DNA of 64,000 nt from Sporomusa ovata DSM 2662 (GCF_000445445.1 NZ_ASXP01000002.1:434001-498000), one strand, 5' to 3'; counted from the first letter of the stretch, positions 1-8,786 are shown. Numbers and translations: made by a program. The notes: generated by a model not told the origin, from the letters alone.

Positions 1-483
1 TGCCAATCAGTTGCTGACTCCAGAAGGATATCTTATAACTTATAATGTTCCAATTGCCCGTATAGGTACACATACTTATTGCGGAAGTAAAATTGGTATA
101 AATATTGATAGGTAAAAGTTACTAGAACAGCCGAAGAATTATTCAATCCTTTAACAATAGCATCATTTGAGGGAAAACCAGTCACCAACGATCATCCGCA
201 GGAAAAAGTAAATATAGATAACGCCTCTACATATTTTTGCGGAACGACGAATAATGTGAGACGAGGTAAAAGTAATGAATCAGACATATTACTAGCCGAT
301 TTTTTTATATATGATCCCATTCTTATATCACTAATTAGGAATGGAAAACGTGCAGTTTCATGTGGTTATGACTGCCTATATGTACTTGCCGGTAAAAAAT
401 ATGAGCAAAGACAAATACGTGGTAATCATATAGCTATCGTTAAAAGGGCCAGAGCGGGCAAACGTATTGCTATAAAAGAATAA
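1..483 (+). pseudogene. Phage DUF2213-family protein, frameshifted relic, 5' end off the window
   Basis: The first part reads in frame 2 (LLTPEGYL, then VPIARIGTHTY) and stops at 113-115. The rest continues in frame 1 from about 118 (VTRTAEELF, SFEGKPVTNDHP) to the stop at 481-483. The TPEGYL...VPIAR...SFEGKPV.NDHP order is the hallmark of DUF2213, a phage head-morphogenesis (protease/scaffold-like) family. A frameshift at about 110-118 separates the two halves, so the gene is broken. No other phage head genes are adjacent, so this is a lone prophage remnant. The family call is from remembered motifs and is fairly secure. Confidence 0.7.
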
Positions 484-552
484 AACAGAAGTAAAGGCTA
501 GATCGTTGATTTTTTCTGTTTTCGTACATTTTAAGGGTTTAGGGGAAAGTGC

Positions 553-741
553 ATTGAGGCTTGCTTGAAGGATATCATCCTATATGTGGGTGGTACTGTT
601 GCCGCTCCGCTTGAACTTGATAAGAATTGGCCTGAAATTGAACGCCGATTCCGGGAAATGGGTTTCAACCGAGCTTTCCGGGTTTCTACAACTGCAGCAG
701 AAGTGGTTAAAGCTTTGAAGGAAGATCTGGGTATCGCCTAA
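553..741 (+). pseudogene. Glutamate mutase S (B12-binding) subunit, C-terminal relic
   Basis: Frame 1 encodes about 62 residues ending at the TAA at 739-741. They include LKDIILYVGGTV, NWPEIERRFREMGFNR and a final LKEDLGIA. This matches the C-terminal third of methylaspartate (glutamate) mutase small subunit GlmS/MutS, where YVGGN...W.DVE.RFK.MG is conserved. The N-terminal DxHxxG cobalamin-binding part is absent, so only a tail remains. It is followed at once by a good terminator, as the true gene end would be. The large subunit is not in the window. Confidence 0.7.
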
Positions 742-749
742 TTGATTAA

Positions 750-787
750 CAAAACCTTCCAGGCAAATGCCTGGAAGGTTTTATTTT
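750..787 (+). terminator. Rho-independent terminator
   Basis: The inverted repeat AACCTTCCAGGC / GCCTGGAAGGTT with a 4-nt loop is followed by TTATTTT. It serves the glmS relic. On the minus strand it would sit just after the tRNA-Gly relic at 790-836. Confidence 0.85.
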
Positions 788-789
788 AC

Positions 790-836
790 TGGAACAAGCA
801 ACGAGATTCAAACTTGCGACCCACACACAACTTGGA
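790..836 (-). other. Decayed tRNA-Gly 3' half (old attachment-site scar)
   Basis: Read on the minus strand, this runs from an anticodon-loop-like TTTCCAA through a T-arm (GTTTGAATC core) to a terminal TTCCA. It aligns well with the intact-looking tRNA-Gly 3' half at 25392-25436 but has several substitutions in the acceptor stem. No 5' half is next to it. Isolated tRNA 3' halves with CCA are typical att scars left by tyrosine-integrase elements. Confidence 0.5.
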
Positions 837-865
837 AATCGGTAAATATCTTGACACACGCCGGC

Positions 866-1573
866 CTATTCCTCTTTCAATTTACGGAGAAGATTTAAAA
901 CTTCAATGTATAGCCAAATAAGCGTAACAAGGAGTCCAAAGGCACAAAACCATTCATATTCTGCCGGCAATCCCTGTCGTACACTTTGGCTGATATTCTC
1001 GTAATCAATAAACAAATTCAAGGTAGCTACACCGATTACAACAAGGCTAAATAGTATCCCGACAGTTCCACCTTGGTGTATTTGGGGGATGCGGATGCCG
1101 AAGAAACTTAAAACAAATTCAAGCAAATACGTTATAGCGATACCGAGTGTAGCCATATAGACGGCCCTCATAAAGCCTTCGTTAACTTTCACATACCCTT
1201 TGGCGTAAATAAGCGCTGAACTAATTGCAATACCAAATGTTATCATCACGGCGTTGATAACAATACCGTGATACATTTTGGCAAACATTGCTGATACAGC
1301 CGCTAAAAACATGCCTTCTAATATTGCGTAAAGCGGCGATAAAAATCCAGCCCATGCTGGCCGAAAGGTTATGGCGAGAGCCGCAATGAATCCCATAATT
1401 GAGGTAACTGTCGCCGTAACTGGAGTTGCATAACCCATTACCCAAGTAATTAACGCCGACGCTGTAACAATTCCAACTAACGCGAGGCTTTTTGTCGCTA
1501 CCCCCGCATAAGTAGCAGTTTCACCACTATATGTATGAAGGGTTCTTACTTTTGATATTACAGGATTTGCCAT
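866..1573 (-). CDS. Bax inhibitor-1/YccA-like integral membrane protein
   Basis: 235 aa. The predicted protein has about seven hydrophobic segments and a short cytoplasmic N-terminus. It carries the typical tail of the bacterial Bax1-I family, NLFIDYENI followed by QGLPAEYEW and a last membrane span ending in LLRKLKEE. Family members are inner-membrane proteins linked to calcium leak or stress; the bacterial role is not settled. The start is preceded by AAAGGAGATGG at good spacing. It stands alone, with no operon partner. Family call is confident, function is not. Confidence 0.85.
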   Translation of the reverse strand: MANPVISKVRTLHTYSGETATYAGVATKSLALVGIVTASALITWVMGYATPVTATVTSIMGFIAALAITFRPAWAGFLSPLYAILEGMFLAAVSAMFAKMYHGIVINAVMITFGIAISSALIYAKGYVKVNEGFMRAVYMATLGIAITYLLEFVLSFFGIRIPQIHQGGTVGILFSLVVIGVATLNLFIDYENISQSVRQGLPAEYEWFCAFGLLVTLIWLYIEVLNLLRKLKEE

Positions 1574-1720
1574 AGTAAAACCATCTCCTTTGATTTTAAC
1601 TAGACAATATTATACCATATTAGTGGGGTTTTTCCAGCTTAATCTTTTTAGATGGTATAAAGAGAACCCAAAGCTAATTTGTCTGCATATCATGTAGTAT
1701 CTAAACAAAGGAGTTATATT

Positions 1721-1909
1721 ATGGACCGCAAAAAATGGAAGGCTGTAGAATATCCCGAAATAACCGAATGGAAGGAACAACAATACCATCGTCAGTGTTG
1801 CATCCCGTTTAATTGTCGTCCGTATCATTGCCGGCCTTATTACTGCCGGCCCTACCGACTATGCCGGCCATTCGATTGCTGTAATCCACATATAATACTA
1901 TGGCCTTAG
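1721..1909 (+). CDS. Small Cys/Pro-rich protein with CRPY repeats (spore-coat-like)
   Basis: 62 aa from the ATG at 1721, which has AAAGGAG at 1707-1713 with 7-nt spacing; an upstream in-frame ATG at 1679 has no such site. The N-terminus is charged (RKKWKAVEYPE). The second half is a run of Cys-Arg-Pro-aromatic units (NCRPYHCRPYYCRPY, then CRPF) with paired cysteines. Composition resembles small spore-coat or exosporium proteins of Firmicutes. This is inference from composition only; no named family is recognised. Confidence 0.65.
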   Translation: MDRKKWKAVEYPEITEWKEQQYHRQCCIPFNCRPYHCRPYYCRPYRLCRPFDCCNPHIILWP

Positions 1910-1930
1910 AACAAAATAATATCAACAAAA

Positions 1931-1966
1931 AAGTCACCCGCCAGGATGAACCCGGCGGGCCGGCTA
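1931..1966 (-). terminator. Rho-independent terminator
   Basis: On the minus strand CCCGCC/GGCGGG arms enclose GGGTTCATCCT and are followed by a TTTTTT run. It lies just after the stop of the small gene at 1968. A near-identical hairpin occurs at 20195-20227. Confidence 0.75.
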
Positions 1967-1967
1967 A

Positions 1968-2195
1968 CTACATTAAACTCTCTGCATCATTATCAAGCAA
2001 ATCAGTTAAGTAATCACGAATAATGACATTTGCTCTAGTCTTTTCAGCAGCATTTGCAAAATAAAAATTACCGTCGGCAATCTTAAAATCAGTAATCCCT
2101 TTTACCACTAGCTCTTCTCGTATACGTACCGTTAATTTTTCTATTAACGTCTTTTCCATACCAGTAACTATACTATCACATCCTTCGATTTCCAT
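1968..2195 (-). CDS. Small hypothetical protein
   Basis: Up to 75 aa, soluble, acidic, with a helix-rich look (LIEKLTVRIREELVVKG, then IIRDYLTDLLDND). No family recognised. The ATG at 2195 has no clear ribosome site. An internal ATG 12 codons later follows a GAAGGATG stretch at a rather long distance, so the start is uncertain. A real terminator directly after the stop supports expression. Confidence 0.5.
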   Translation of the reverse strand: MEIEGCDSIVTGMEKTLIEKLTVRIREELVVKGITDFKIADGNFYFANAAEKTRANVIIRDYLTDLLDNDAESLM

Positions 2196-2352
2196 AATAT
2201 GGATATATTATAGCACTATGCACCTAAAAAACCAAGAAAAATTATGCGGGCTGGTAAAGCAGCCACCCCGGTATGCATAATAAAATAACGCCAAGCAGAA
2301 TAGCCGCCCAGGCACTTGGTTAAGCTAATCATATATTCGTTCTTCTCCCTTT

Positions 2353-2384
2353 TGCGCCGCCATTGTGCGGCGCTATTTTTATAC
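2353..2384 (+). terminator. Hairpin with T-run in the 2196-2390 gap
   Basis: GCGCCGC/GCGGCGC arms with a 6-nt loop, then TATTTTTAT. It points rightwards, but no recognisable plus-strand gene precedes it. The rest of the gap could encode a 38-residue minus-strand peptide starting near 2330, which I do not call. Confidence 0.6.
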
Positions 2385-2390
2385 CGCTTA

Positions 2391-2552
2391 TCAAATGAAT
2401 GTAATCATTAACACAATCAATACAATTACAATAGCAATAGCAAGCCACACTTGCCACTTTTCAAAATTATGAAAAGCGGCAAAGTCATCTATAACATAGT
2501 TAGCTTTACGTCCAACATCATCAAACATATTTTTGATTTTTTCTTTATTCAT
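2391..2552 (-). CDS. Small single-span membrane protein (53 aa)
   Basis: The ATG at 2552 has a near-perfect GGAGGTTTAATT ribosome site. The protein starts MNKEKIKNMFDDVGRKANY, is charged and amphipathic for about 32 residues, and ends in one strongly hydrophobic span (WLAIAIVIVLIVLMITFI). It is likely an inner-membrane peptide with a cytoplasmic N-terminal helix. No family recognised. The strong ribosome site and clean topology make it a convincing gene despite its size. Confidence 0.75.
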   Translation of the reverse strand: MNKEKIKNMFDDVGRKANYVIDDFAAFHNFEKWQVWLAIAIVIVLIVLMITFI

Positions 2553-2655
2553 AATTAAACCTCCATCTTATGTTACTTTATCATATGCGGCTCATGAGTC
2601 AGATTGTGTTATGTCATTAGCCCAAAGGGAGGTTATAATGCAAAAGCAGGGCTGT

Positions 2656-2700
2656 TGAAAAAATAGGTTTGAGAGGAATACTCTCAAACCTATTTTTATA
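2656..2700. terminator. Strong bidirectional terminator
   Basis: A long perfect stem (AAAAATAGGTTTGAGAG / CTCTCAAACCTATTTTT) with a GAATA loop. A-run on one side and T-run on the other allow use in both directions. It sits directly after the ABC binding-protein pseudogene. Confidence 0.9.
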
Positions 2701-3754
2701 TTACCTTCGCAAAGCGTTTTGTAGTATATCTTCCACTTCTTGATCGTTTAAGTTATAGCCAAAAAATTTAGCATAAAACTCTTTTACTTCCGCTTTAATA
2801 TCCATAGGTACATAGTCGGGATAAAGGAGGTTTGCCAGCCATTTAATCCCGATAATCCGGCTGACTGAAGGCGGTCGGTCAAACCAATTAAATGGGTAAG
2901 CTGGAATCTCATAAACTTGTCCGGCTTTAACAGCTTTGATATTTCCCCAATTATCCTCTTTTAAAGCATAATTATAAAATTCACCGCCGCTATTATGCCT
3001 TTGCCTTTTCCTGTAATAATAACATCCGGATTCCAGATCATCACCTGTTCCAAAGAAACACCTGTCGGCATTGAATCCAAACCAGTCTGAACTTGCGCCA
3101 CATTTATACCCCTGACAAAGTCCAATACCTCAGTATGCCTAGAGCCTGCAGGGTCAGTCGTCAGACCTTTAGGCCCTTCGGCATAATAGACACAAACTAA
3201 TTTATCTGTCGGTATTTTGTCCACCGTGGCTTTAATTTCTTTTAGAGCCTTGGCACAATAGTCACCCAACTCTTTGGCCCGCTCTTTTCTGTCCATTTAT
3301 ATATAGAGTTTAATTTGTACGAAGTCCCCAGCGAATAAGTCACCCCATCTTGCGCCATTGATCATCTATTCTTTTTGTAATTTCACCGGTTCCTGATATA
3401 ATATGACGTTTATCGAGCCTTATCCCACCGTCTACATTCCAGCGGTCATCCAATCCTTTTACTCATAGGCACCTTGATTCCTGAATCTCCCATTAAATTC
3501 GGCAGCTTGACAAGCTTGTCAGGTACAATTGCATTAAGTATAACTGTGCCATAGATTGGGGCATAGATTTTATTGATCTCACAGGGAACGGTAACTTTTC
3601 GCCCAACCATATCGGTAATTTCGCGATTACTCTCCTTGCCTTGAGCAAATGCCAGGTTATTACAAAATGGAATAAGTATTAAAAATAAGGTCATAATTAG
3701 ACAAATAACCCATATTTTCCACATACTACACCCCCCTAACATTGTATTACGCAA
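2701..3754 (-). pseudogene. Periplasmic metal-complex-binding protein of an ABC transporter, multiply frameshifted
   Basis: Three pieces of one FecB/BtuF-like protein lie in different frames. The N-terminus (from 3754) has a signal peptide (WVICLIMTLFLILIP...AFAQG) and ITDMVGRKVTVP. The middle (3296-2961) holds SLEQVMIWNPDVIITGKGKG. The C-terminus (about 2985-2701) holds IKAVKAGQVYEIP and FNWFDRPPS. That order fits the family. The stretch 3297-3445 between the first two pieces is scrambled. It is the third gene of a decayed operon with the ATPase and permease relic just upstream. It resembles the intact binding protein at 17881-18927 in domain layout. Confidence 0.8.
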
Positions 3755-3790
3755 GTTACCCGTTAATATCTTTTCCTCCCCAAAACGTAA

Positions 3791-4582
3791 TCAACCGCAA
3801 TTGGAAGAAAACGGAATACAAACTCTTCGACCGCCATTTTTATCCCCGATGCTGATTATTTGTACATCGACTCCGTAAACGGTTTTTAAGTAATCCTCAG
3901 TAATCACTTCTTCAGCGGTCCCAATTCGAAAAGCATTGCCTTTTTCAATTACTGCCACCTTCGATGCGCAGTAAAAGGCATCATTAGGGAAATGGGTTGT
4001 CATGATTACCCCCAAGTTTTCATTTCTCACCAGCTTTTTGATTTGATTCAAAACCTTGATTTGGTTCCCGAAATCAAGATTGGCCGTAGGTTCGTCCATA
4101 ATCAAAAAGGCCGGCTGCTGCGCTAACGCCCTTGCAATCAGCACAAGTTGCCGTTCCCCGCCGCTTATTTGCGTATAGATACGGTCTTTTAACTGCACTA
4201 TTCCAAGGGTTTTCAACGCCTCTTCGGCAATTTCCCTGTCCCGCCTGGTTGATGATGAGAAAAACGATAAATGAGCCGTTCTTCCCATCGTTACCACTTC
4301 AATGACCTTAAAAGGAAAAGGGGGATTATGCGCTTGCGGAACATAGCCCAACTTTCTGGCTAAATTCCGCCGCTCCCAACAGCTGATGTCCTCTTCATCC
4401 ACAAGGATTTGTCCGGACTGCAGTTTAATAATGCCTAACATTGCTTTAAAAAGTGTGGTCTTGCCAATACCATTTGGCCCTAAAATACATAGCGACTCAC
4501 CGCATTCCACGGTAAGTGATATGTCACTGATTACTTCCCTAGTGTCATATCCACAGGAAACATTTTTTACCTCTAATTTCAT
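3791..4582 (-). CDS. ABC transporter ATP-binding protein, FecE/BtuD type
   Basis: 263 aa from the ATG at 4582 (AAAGGATTG ribosome site); a longer reading to 4669 lacks one. Walker A is GPNGIGKTT, signature ISGGERQL, Walker B FLIMDEP, H-loop TTH. The length and VPQ..NPPFPF region fit ATPases that drive uptake of iron-siderophore, haem or cobalamin complexes. It reads intact, but its partners do not: the permease upstream is a stub and the binding protein downstream is frameshifted. The transporter as a whole is therefore probably dead unless the ATPase serves another permease. Confidence 0.85.
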   Translation of the reverse strand: MKLEVKNVSCGYDTREVISDISLTVECGESLCILGPNGIGKTTLFKAMLGIIKLQSGQILVDEEDISCWERRNLARKLGYVPQAHNPPFPFKVIEVVTMGRTAHLSFFSSSTRRDREIAEEALKTLGIVQLKDRIYTQISGGERQLVLIARALAQQPAFLIMDEPTANLDFGNQIKVLNQIKKLVRNENLGVIMTTHFPNDAFYCASKVAVIEKGNAFRIGTAEEVITEDYLKTVYGVDVQIISIGDKNGGRRVCIPFSSNCG

Positions 4583-4604
4583 GCTATTCAATCCTTTCAG
4601 CAGC

Positions 4605-4814
4605 TTATTCCTTATGATGCCCGTTCTTAAGCCCAGCCCTTGTTTTCGTGTATCCCCTGGTAGCAGCACCTGATGTGGCTAAAGCAGCGCCAACCAAAAG
4701 CGCGGCAATAATTCGTGGCAAACGAATCTTATGTTTTCTTCCATTCTGCCCGCCCTCAATCTTTTTCTTTTTTTGTAAAAAGCTTTGCAATTTATTTTTG
4801 TATGTATGTTGCAC
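4605..4814 (-). pseudogene. FecCD-type permease, internally deleted stub
   Basis: The 69-codon reading contains IRLPRIIAALLVGAALATSGAA, the conserved early segment of FecCD/BtuC permeases (RLPR..AALLVGAALA.SG). The protein should run about 330 residues, but here it passes straight into a short hydrophilic tail ending GHHKE. Nearly the whole membrane domain is missing, consistent with one internal deletion. Order permease-ATPase-binding protein is usual for these operons. Confidence 0.7.
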
Positions 4815-4877
4815 TTAATAGACACAATTCTCCCTTTAACGCTATATTATTACATCGTCATCCATAAGTAAACAAAA

Positions 4878-4930
4878 ATGATATCATGCCGTTAATTATT
4901 CGTCGTTTTGTTTGTTATTGTTGTGTTTAC
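4878..4930 (-). promoter_or_regulatory. Candidate metal-regulon operator/promoter region
   Basis: A perfect palindrome ATGATATCAT (4878-4887) is followed by a TTTGTTT-rich stretch (4902-4929). Two loci at 17829 and 19089 have ATGATATGTT followed by similar TTTGTTT runs. All three precede minus-strand metal-transport genes. The regulator is unknown. Confidence 0.35.
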
Positions 4931-4999
4931 TATAGTATACTTACTTATAGAGATTATGTCGGTAACCAAGGTTACTAATCACAAAAGGTTGTGGTAATA

Positions 5000-5453
5000 T
5001 TGCAAAACAACTTTGTCAAATTTGTTTCAAAATCACCGATGTTCTCCGGTATTTCCATTGGCACGTTAAACATTATGTTTGCCTATCTTCAACCGAAATT
5101 GTTACATTGCTTAGCCGATTCCTATATTGTCGAAAAAATGAAAAAATAGCCGGGTTGGGTTTACTAATTCATGGGAAAGCATCTATCATAAAAGAAAACT
5201 TGTCGGGAAAGTCCATGCTAATAAAAAAAATTAAAAATGGGGAATCATTCGGAATAAGAACTGTATTTTCTGTATGTATCTTCTGGAACAATATGAAGAT
5301 AGAGGGGAAAAAACCTTTACACTGCCCTTAAATCGCAATGAATTGGCTGATTTCTTGTACGTCTCGCGCCCTGCTTTATCCAGAGAAATCGGTCGCATGC
5401 GCGATGAAGAAATCATTGATTTTTACCGCACATCTATCAAGCTTATGTTTTAA
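5000..5453 (+). pseudogene. Crp/Fnr-family transcription regulator, deleted and frameshifted
   Basis: Three fragments. A TTG start at 5000 leads into SKSPMFSGIS, typical of the N-terminus. A middle part (LLIHGKASIIKE, then KNGESFGI) is from the cyclic-nucleotide-like barrel. The last part (EQYEDRGEKTFTLPLNRNEL, then FLYVSRPALSREI) is the winged-helix DNA-binding domain. Part of the barrel is missing and at least two frame changes occur. It is divergent from the broken ABC operon to its left and may once have regulated it. Confidence 0.75.
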
Positions 5454-5510
5454 AACAAAGCTTAGATTATCCAGACTAACTTACCAGATACTTAGGCAGC
5501 TGAAAATCGC

Positions 5511-5567
5511 TTAAACTAAAATTGCCAAGCCCTTTCCGCTCTGGACAGGCTTGGCAACTTTAGTTCA
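5511..5567. terminator. Convergent-gene terminator
   Basis: Arms AACTAAA-ATTGCCAAGCC and GGCTTGGCAA-CTTTAGTT, 15-nt loop, between a plus-strand gene end at 5453 and a minus-strand gene end at 5572. It can act both ways. Confidence 0.85.
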
Positions 5568-5571
5568 AGCT

Positions 5572-7164
5572 TTATTGGGTTATCTTTGTCGAATTAGTTA
5601 GCATGGCAATAAAAGTTTCAGTAAGAACTGGATCAAATTGAGTTCCCGCACATTTGCGTATTTCGTCAATAGCTTCTTGATAACTTAGAGCTTTACGGTA
5701 TGGACGATCATTCGTCATGGCATCAAAGGCATCGGCTAAGGCAAGTATACGACAGGCTAATGGAATTTCTTCGCCAGCAAGGTTAAGGGGATATCCATTT
5801 CCATTCCACCATTCTTGATGCTTTAAAATCCAATCGGCAATAGGAGCTAAGTCCGGCACTGATTTCGCTATCCGAAAACCAATATCACAGTGACGACGCA
5901 TAACAGAAATTTCATCAGGCGTTAGTTTTCCAGGCTTAAATAGAATATTGTCAGGAACACCTACTTTCCCTGTATCATGAAATTTTGCCAAAAGCTTCAA
6001 ATCGGCAAGCATGGGGTCAGACAGTTGTATTTTTTGAGCAAAATTTGTAACAATGCTTTCCAGTCGCTCGGCATGCCCTTCCGCAATATAGTCTCTGGCC
6101 TCCAGGGCCTGTATCATTGCATGGACTATTGCACTACGCGCACTTAAACCCTTATGCATTTTTTCCCGATACATGTTGTTATCCGCTTCTATAAACAGCG
6201 AATTGATATCCTCATGACCTATTGCCCAGCCGCTGGAAAGACTTAACGGAAAATTGCGGTTAGTATCATTATATTTTTCAATAGCTATTTTAATTGCCTT
6301 AGATAACTTGTCCATTTTTTGAATCTCGGGATTTGACACCAATATTGCAAATTCGTCGCCGCCAATTCTGGCAATAATATCTGGAGAAGATATACAGGAA
6401 CTCAGTATTTTGGCTGCAGCTTTGAGTAACTCATCGCCTGAAAAGTGCCCTAATGTATCATTAATTAATTTAAGACCATCAACATCACAGACAATAATAC
6501 CAACGTTACCATTTTGTTTGCCACTCTTAAGTATTTGCTCTTCGAAATAAGTACGGTTGTATACTTCAGTAAGAGAATCCCTTATGCTAAGAAGTTCTAA
6601 CCTCTGCTCTATTTGCTTTTTATATGTAATATCTCTCACTATTGCCATTGCCTCGAAATCACCATTTTTAACAAAACGCGCTTCAAAATAATGTACTTGA
6701 TTATTTTGCGGCAGCTGGTACTCCATAAATTGTATAGTTCCACTACAGATGGCCTGTTTTATATGTTCAAGGACTTGCAGTGCCAATTCCTGAGTAAAAA
6801 TGTCCATAATATTTTTCCCCAGGAATTGATTTGGAGGAACATATGAATCAAGGTTAGTCGGTTTATTATAGTCAAGAAAATTACCATTACAATCAATACG
6901 CAGAATTAAATCTGGAATCGATTGCAAAATTCCTTGTTGCACCTGGTTAGTGTGAGCTAATTTATGTATATATCGGTTAGCTATAATATAAATAAGAAAA
7001 GCTGATAAACTAACAAAAATCCAGCCTTTTATGACGGAAAACAAAATTGTACTATCTCTGTTTAAAGATAAAAATCCAACAATAGTATCAGAAAAAAAAA
7101 TCCATATTACCCCAAAGACAAAATATACTAAAGAAATTTTTATTGCATAGTTTTTGCTTGTCAT
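5572..7164 (-). CDS. Membrane PAS-GGDEF-HD-GYP cyclic-di-GMP turnover protein
   Basis: 530 aa. Two N-terminal membrane spans (about residues 8-32 and 44-66), a PAS domain (about 75-185), a GGDEF domain with intact RIGGDEF near residue 267 (about 190-340), and a C-terminal HD-GYP phosphodiesterase domain with KFHDTGK and WWNGNGYP. Both active sites look complete, so it may make and break cyclic-di-GMP, with the PAS domain sensing a signal. Start ATG at 7164 has AAAGGAATG upstream. It is a single-gene unit ending in the terminator at 5511-5567. Confidence 0.9.
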   Translation of the reverse strand: MTSKNYAIKISLVYFVFGVIWIFFSDTIVGFLSLNRDSTILFSVIKGWIFVSLSAFLIYIIANRYIHKLAHTNQVQQGILQSIPDLILRIDCNGNFLDYNKPTNLDSYVPPNQFLGKNIMDIFTQELALQVLEHIKQAICSGTIQFMEYQLPQNNQVHYFEARFVKNGDFEAMAIVRDITYKKQIEQRLELLSIRDSLTEVYNRTYFEEQILKSGKQNGNVGIIVCDVDGLKLINDTLGHFSGDELLKAAAKILSSCISSPDIIARIGGDEFAILVSNPEIQKMDKLSKAIKIAIEKYNDTNRNFPLSLSSGWAIGHEDINSLFIEADNNMYREKMHKGLSARSAIVHAMIQALEARDYIAEGHAERLESIVTNFAQKIQLSDPMLADLKLLAKFHDTGKVGVPDNILFKPGKLTPDEISVMRRHCDIGFRIAKSVPDLAPIADWILKHQEWWNGNGYPLNLAGEEIPLACRILALADAFDAMTNDRPYRKALSYQEAIDEIRKCAGTQFDPVLTETFIAMLTNSTKITQ

Positions 7165-7457
7165 ATAGATCGATCATTCCTTTCTATATGTATAGGGAAA
7201 ATGGATAAATGTTATTCCCGTACATAATAATTGTTACTCCACGATTACTACACTAAAGCAATTACTTATAGTCTCTCGCTAGACACCTGCTGTATTTTTA
7301 ATGTAATTATACTATATTAATCCAAGAGATGTTTTAAAGATTCCCTAAAGAAATAAAGCTGCTACCTGTAATTGTTCATATTACCAAATTCCTGCTTTGT
7401 TCACCACCCAAGGATTTATTTACTCACTGGAATACTGTAAATTAGAACAGTGCATAC

Positions 7458-7504
7458 AAAAAGCTCCTACCCCGGTAAAATAACCGCGATAGGAGCTTTT
7501 CTCA
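7458..7504 (-). terminator. Terminator hairpin
   Basis: AAAAAGCTCCTA / TAGGAGCTTTT arms with a GC-rich loop. It lies just downstream of the outer-membrane-protein tail relic. The adjoining gap 7165-7457 holds only AT-rich DNA with no gene I can support. Confidence 0.7.
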
Positions 7505-7520
7505 CATTTTTCAATTCAAT

Positions 7521-7588
7521 CTAGAACTTATAGATAGCCTGTAAAAAGGGACCGCTTGCCTTAAACTTTAAGTAATCCTTACTAGTTG
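7521..7588 (-). pseudogene. Outer-membrane beta-barrel C-terminal relic
   Basis: About 20 residues (KDYLKFKASGPFLQAIYKF then stop). Alternating hydrophobic residues and a terminal Phe are the outer-membrane insertion signal of beta-barrels. It is the last strand of a porin-like gene whose body is gone. A terminator follows. Similar tails occur at 8602-8748 and 19331-19393. Confidence 0.45.
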
Positions 7589-7621
7589 TAATCTTTTGAG
7601 CACATATACCGTCCAAGATCA

Positions 7622-7744
7622 AAAGCTGGGATTACCCAATAAAGCTTGGGCAATCCCCAGCCTCTGTTTCATGTCATAAGAATAGGCAGAAATTCGTCTG
7701 TCCTTAACCGCTCCAAGATTAACCTGCTCAATAGCCTCATTCAC
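7622..7744 (-). pseudogene. ABC transporter ATPase fragment
   Basis: On the minus strand about 41 codons read VNEAIEQVNLGAVKDRR, then YSYDMKQRLGIAQALLGNPSF. This is the region around the signature motif (SxGMKQRLGIAxALLxxP) of BcrA/CcmA-type ABC ATPases. Neither Walker motif remains, so it is a fragment. Confidence 0.6.
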
Positions 7745-7933
7745 CTAAATATACCCTCTCCGCACTCTTTCGATATTGCCTTATGGATATTATATCCTGT
7801 TAAAATTTGCATTGTGTAGTAATTGTTGGAATTATTACATGTAAAATATATGGTCAGGATATTAAACGCCTCTTCTAAATGGAAGGATTTTACATTTGAA
7901 CGGAGAATAGTTTAAATCAAGGGGGCTGCGATC

Positions 7934-8428
7934 ATGAAAAAATTTTTACTCACAATTATTTTTGTCATGTTAACCAATGTGTGCTTTGCGGAAGATATAT
8001 ATACCGTTACCGAAAACGGCTTTGTTAAGTATCTTCGCACAGAATCATTACAAGCAAAAGTAACATCTAAAACTGAGCAAGATTCACTTTTTGAAATGAC
8101 CTATAGCTTGATCTGCATACCAGATGAAAGTACTTTAAATAAATTGCGAGCCCAAACTTTCAATAATAATATTTCTTTTGAAAAACAAACATTTACCTTT
8201 AAGTGCTCATTTAATCCCAATAGCAATCAGTGGAACCAGGACGGTTTAATTTTAGTAAAAAATGATGAGTTCTGGGGAAATTTCCCGCAAAAATGCTTAT
8301 ACAAAACCACTGGCAGTATGCCAGGTGGAGCCTATTACGGCAATGATCCAGAAGCAGTTTTTAACAGAAATATAGTTATCACTGCTTACAAATATGCTCT
8401 TTCACATAAATTAATAAACTATAATTAG
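7934..8428 (+). CDS. Secreted hypothetical protein
   Basis: 164 aa with a clear signal peptide (KKFLLTIIFVMLTNVCFA, cleavage likely after CFA) and a strong AAGGGGG ribosome site. The mature part is polar with aromatic residues (EFWGNFPQKCLY) and two or three cysteines. It probably resides in the periplasm or outside the cell. Negativicutes have many such small exported proteins. No domain recognised. Downstream DNA is decayed, so it seems monocistronic. Confidence 0.75.
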   Translation: MKKFLLTIIFVMLTNVCFAEDIYTVTENGFVKYLRTESLQAKVTSKTEQDSLFEMTYSLICIPDESTLNKLRAQTFNNNISFEKQTFTFKCSFNPNSNQWNQDGLILVKNDEFWGNFPQKCLYKTTGSMPGGAYYGNDPEAVFNRNIVITAYKYALSHKLINYN

Positions 8429-8601
8429 GCACAAAATATTTCATTAGATCAGAATACTTGATCTTGCCCTATTCATTTCAGCATAACCAAAACAAGGCCT
8501 TGGACATTCCAAAGGCTTGTTTTTTCAGGCAATGGGGGCTCAAACAAAAAAGCTGCAACTATATTACCTGTTGCAACAAAGGCACTGACAACATCAAGGG
8601 T

Positions 8602-8748
8602 GTGTCCATAGCCCTGGCTAGTACGATTGCTAAGAATGTAACTTGGACGATTGGAATGCAAGACCTCAAAATTAAGGATAGCAAGCTTACTGGCGGAATA
8701 AGCGACCTCGGCAAATCATATTTTTCGAAGGTTGAGTTCTTCTATTAA
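8602..8748 (+). pseudogene. Porin-like C-terminal relic
   Basis: The last about 49 codons before the stop at 8746-8748 read as beta strands with turns (GVSIALASTIAKNVTWTIG, a DSKLTGG turn, then SYFSKVEFFY). A final strand ending in aromatic residues is typical of OmpM-like porins of diderm Firmicutes. Upstream sequence is out of frame or unrecognisable, so only the tail is left. Confidence 0.45.
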
Positions 8749-8786
8749 TAGTAAGGCATTTAAAACAAGCGTTTCTTGAGACCCCT

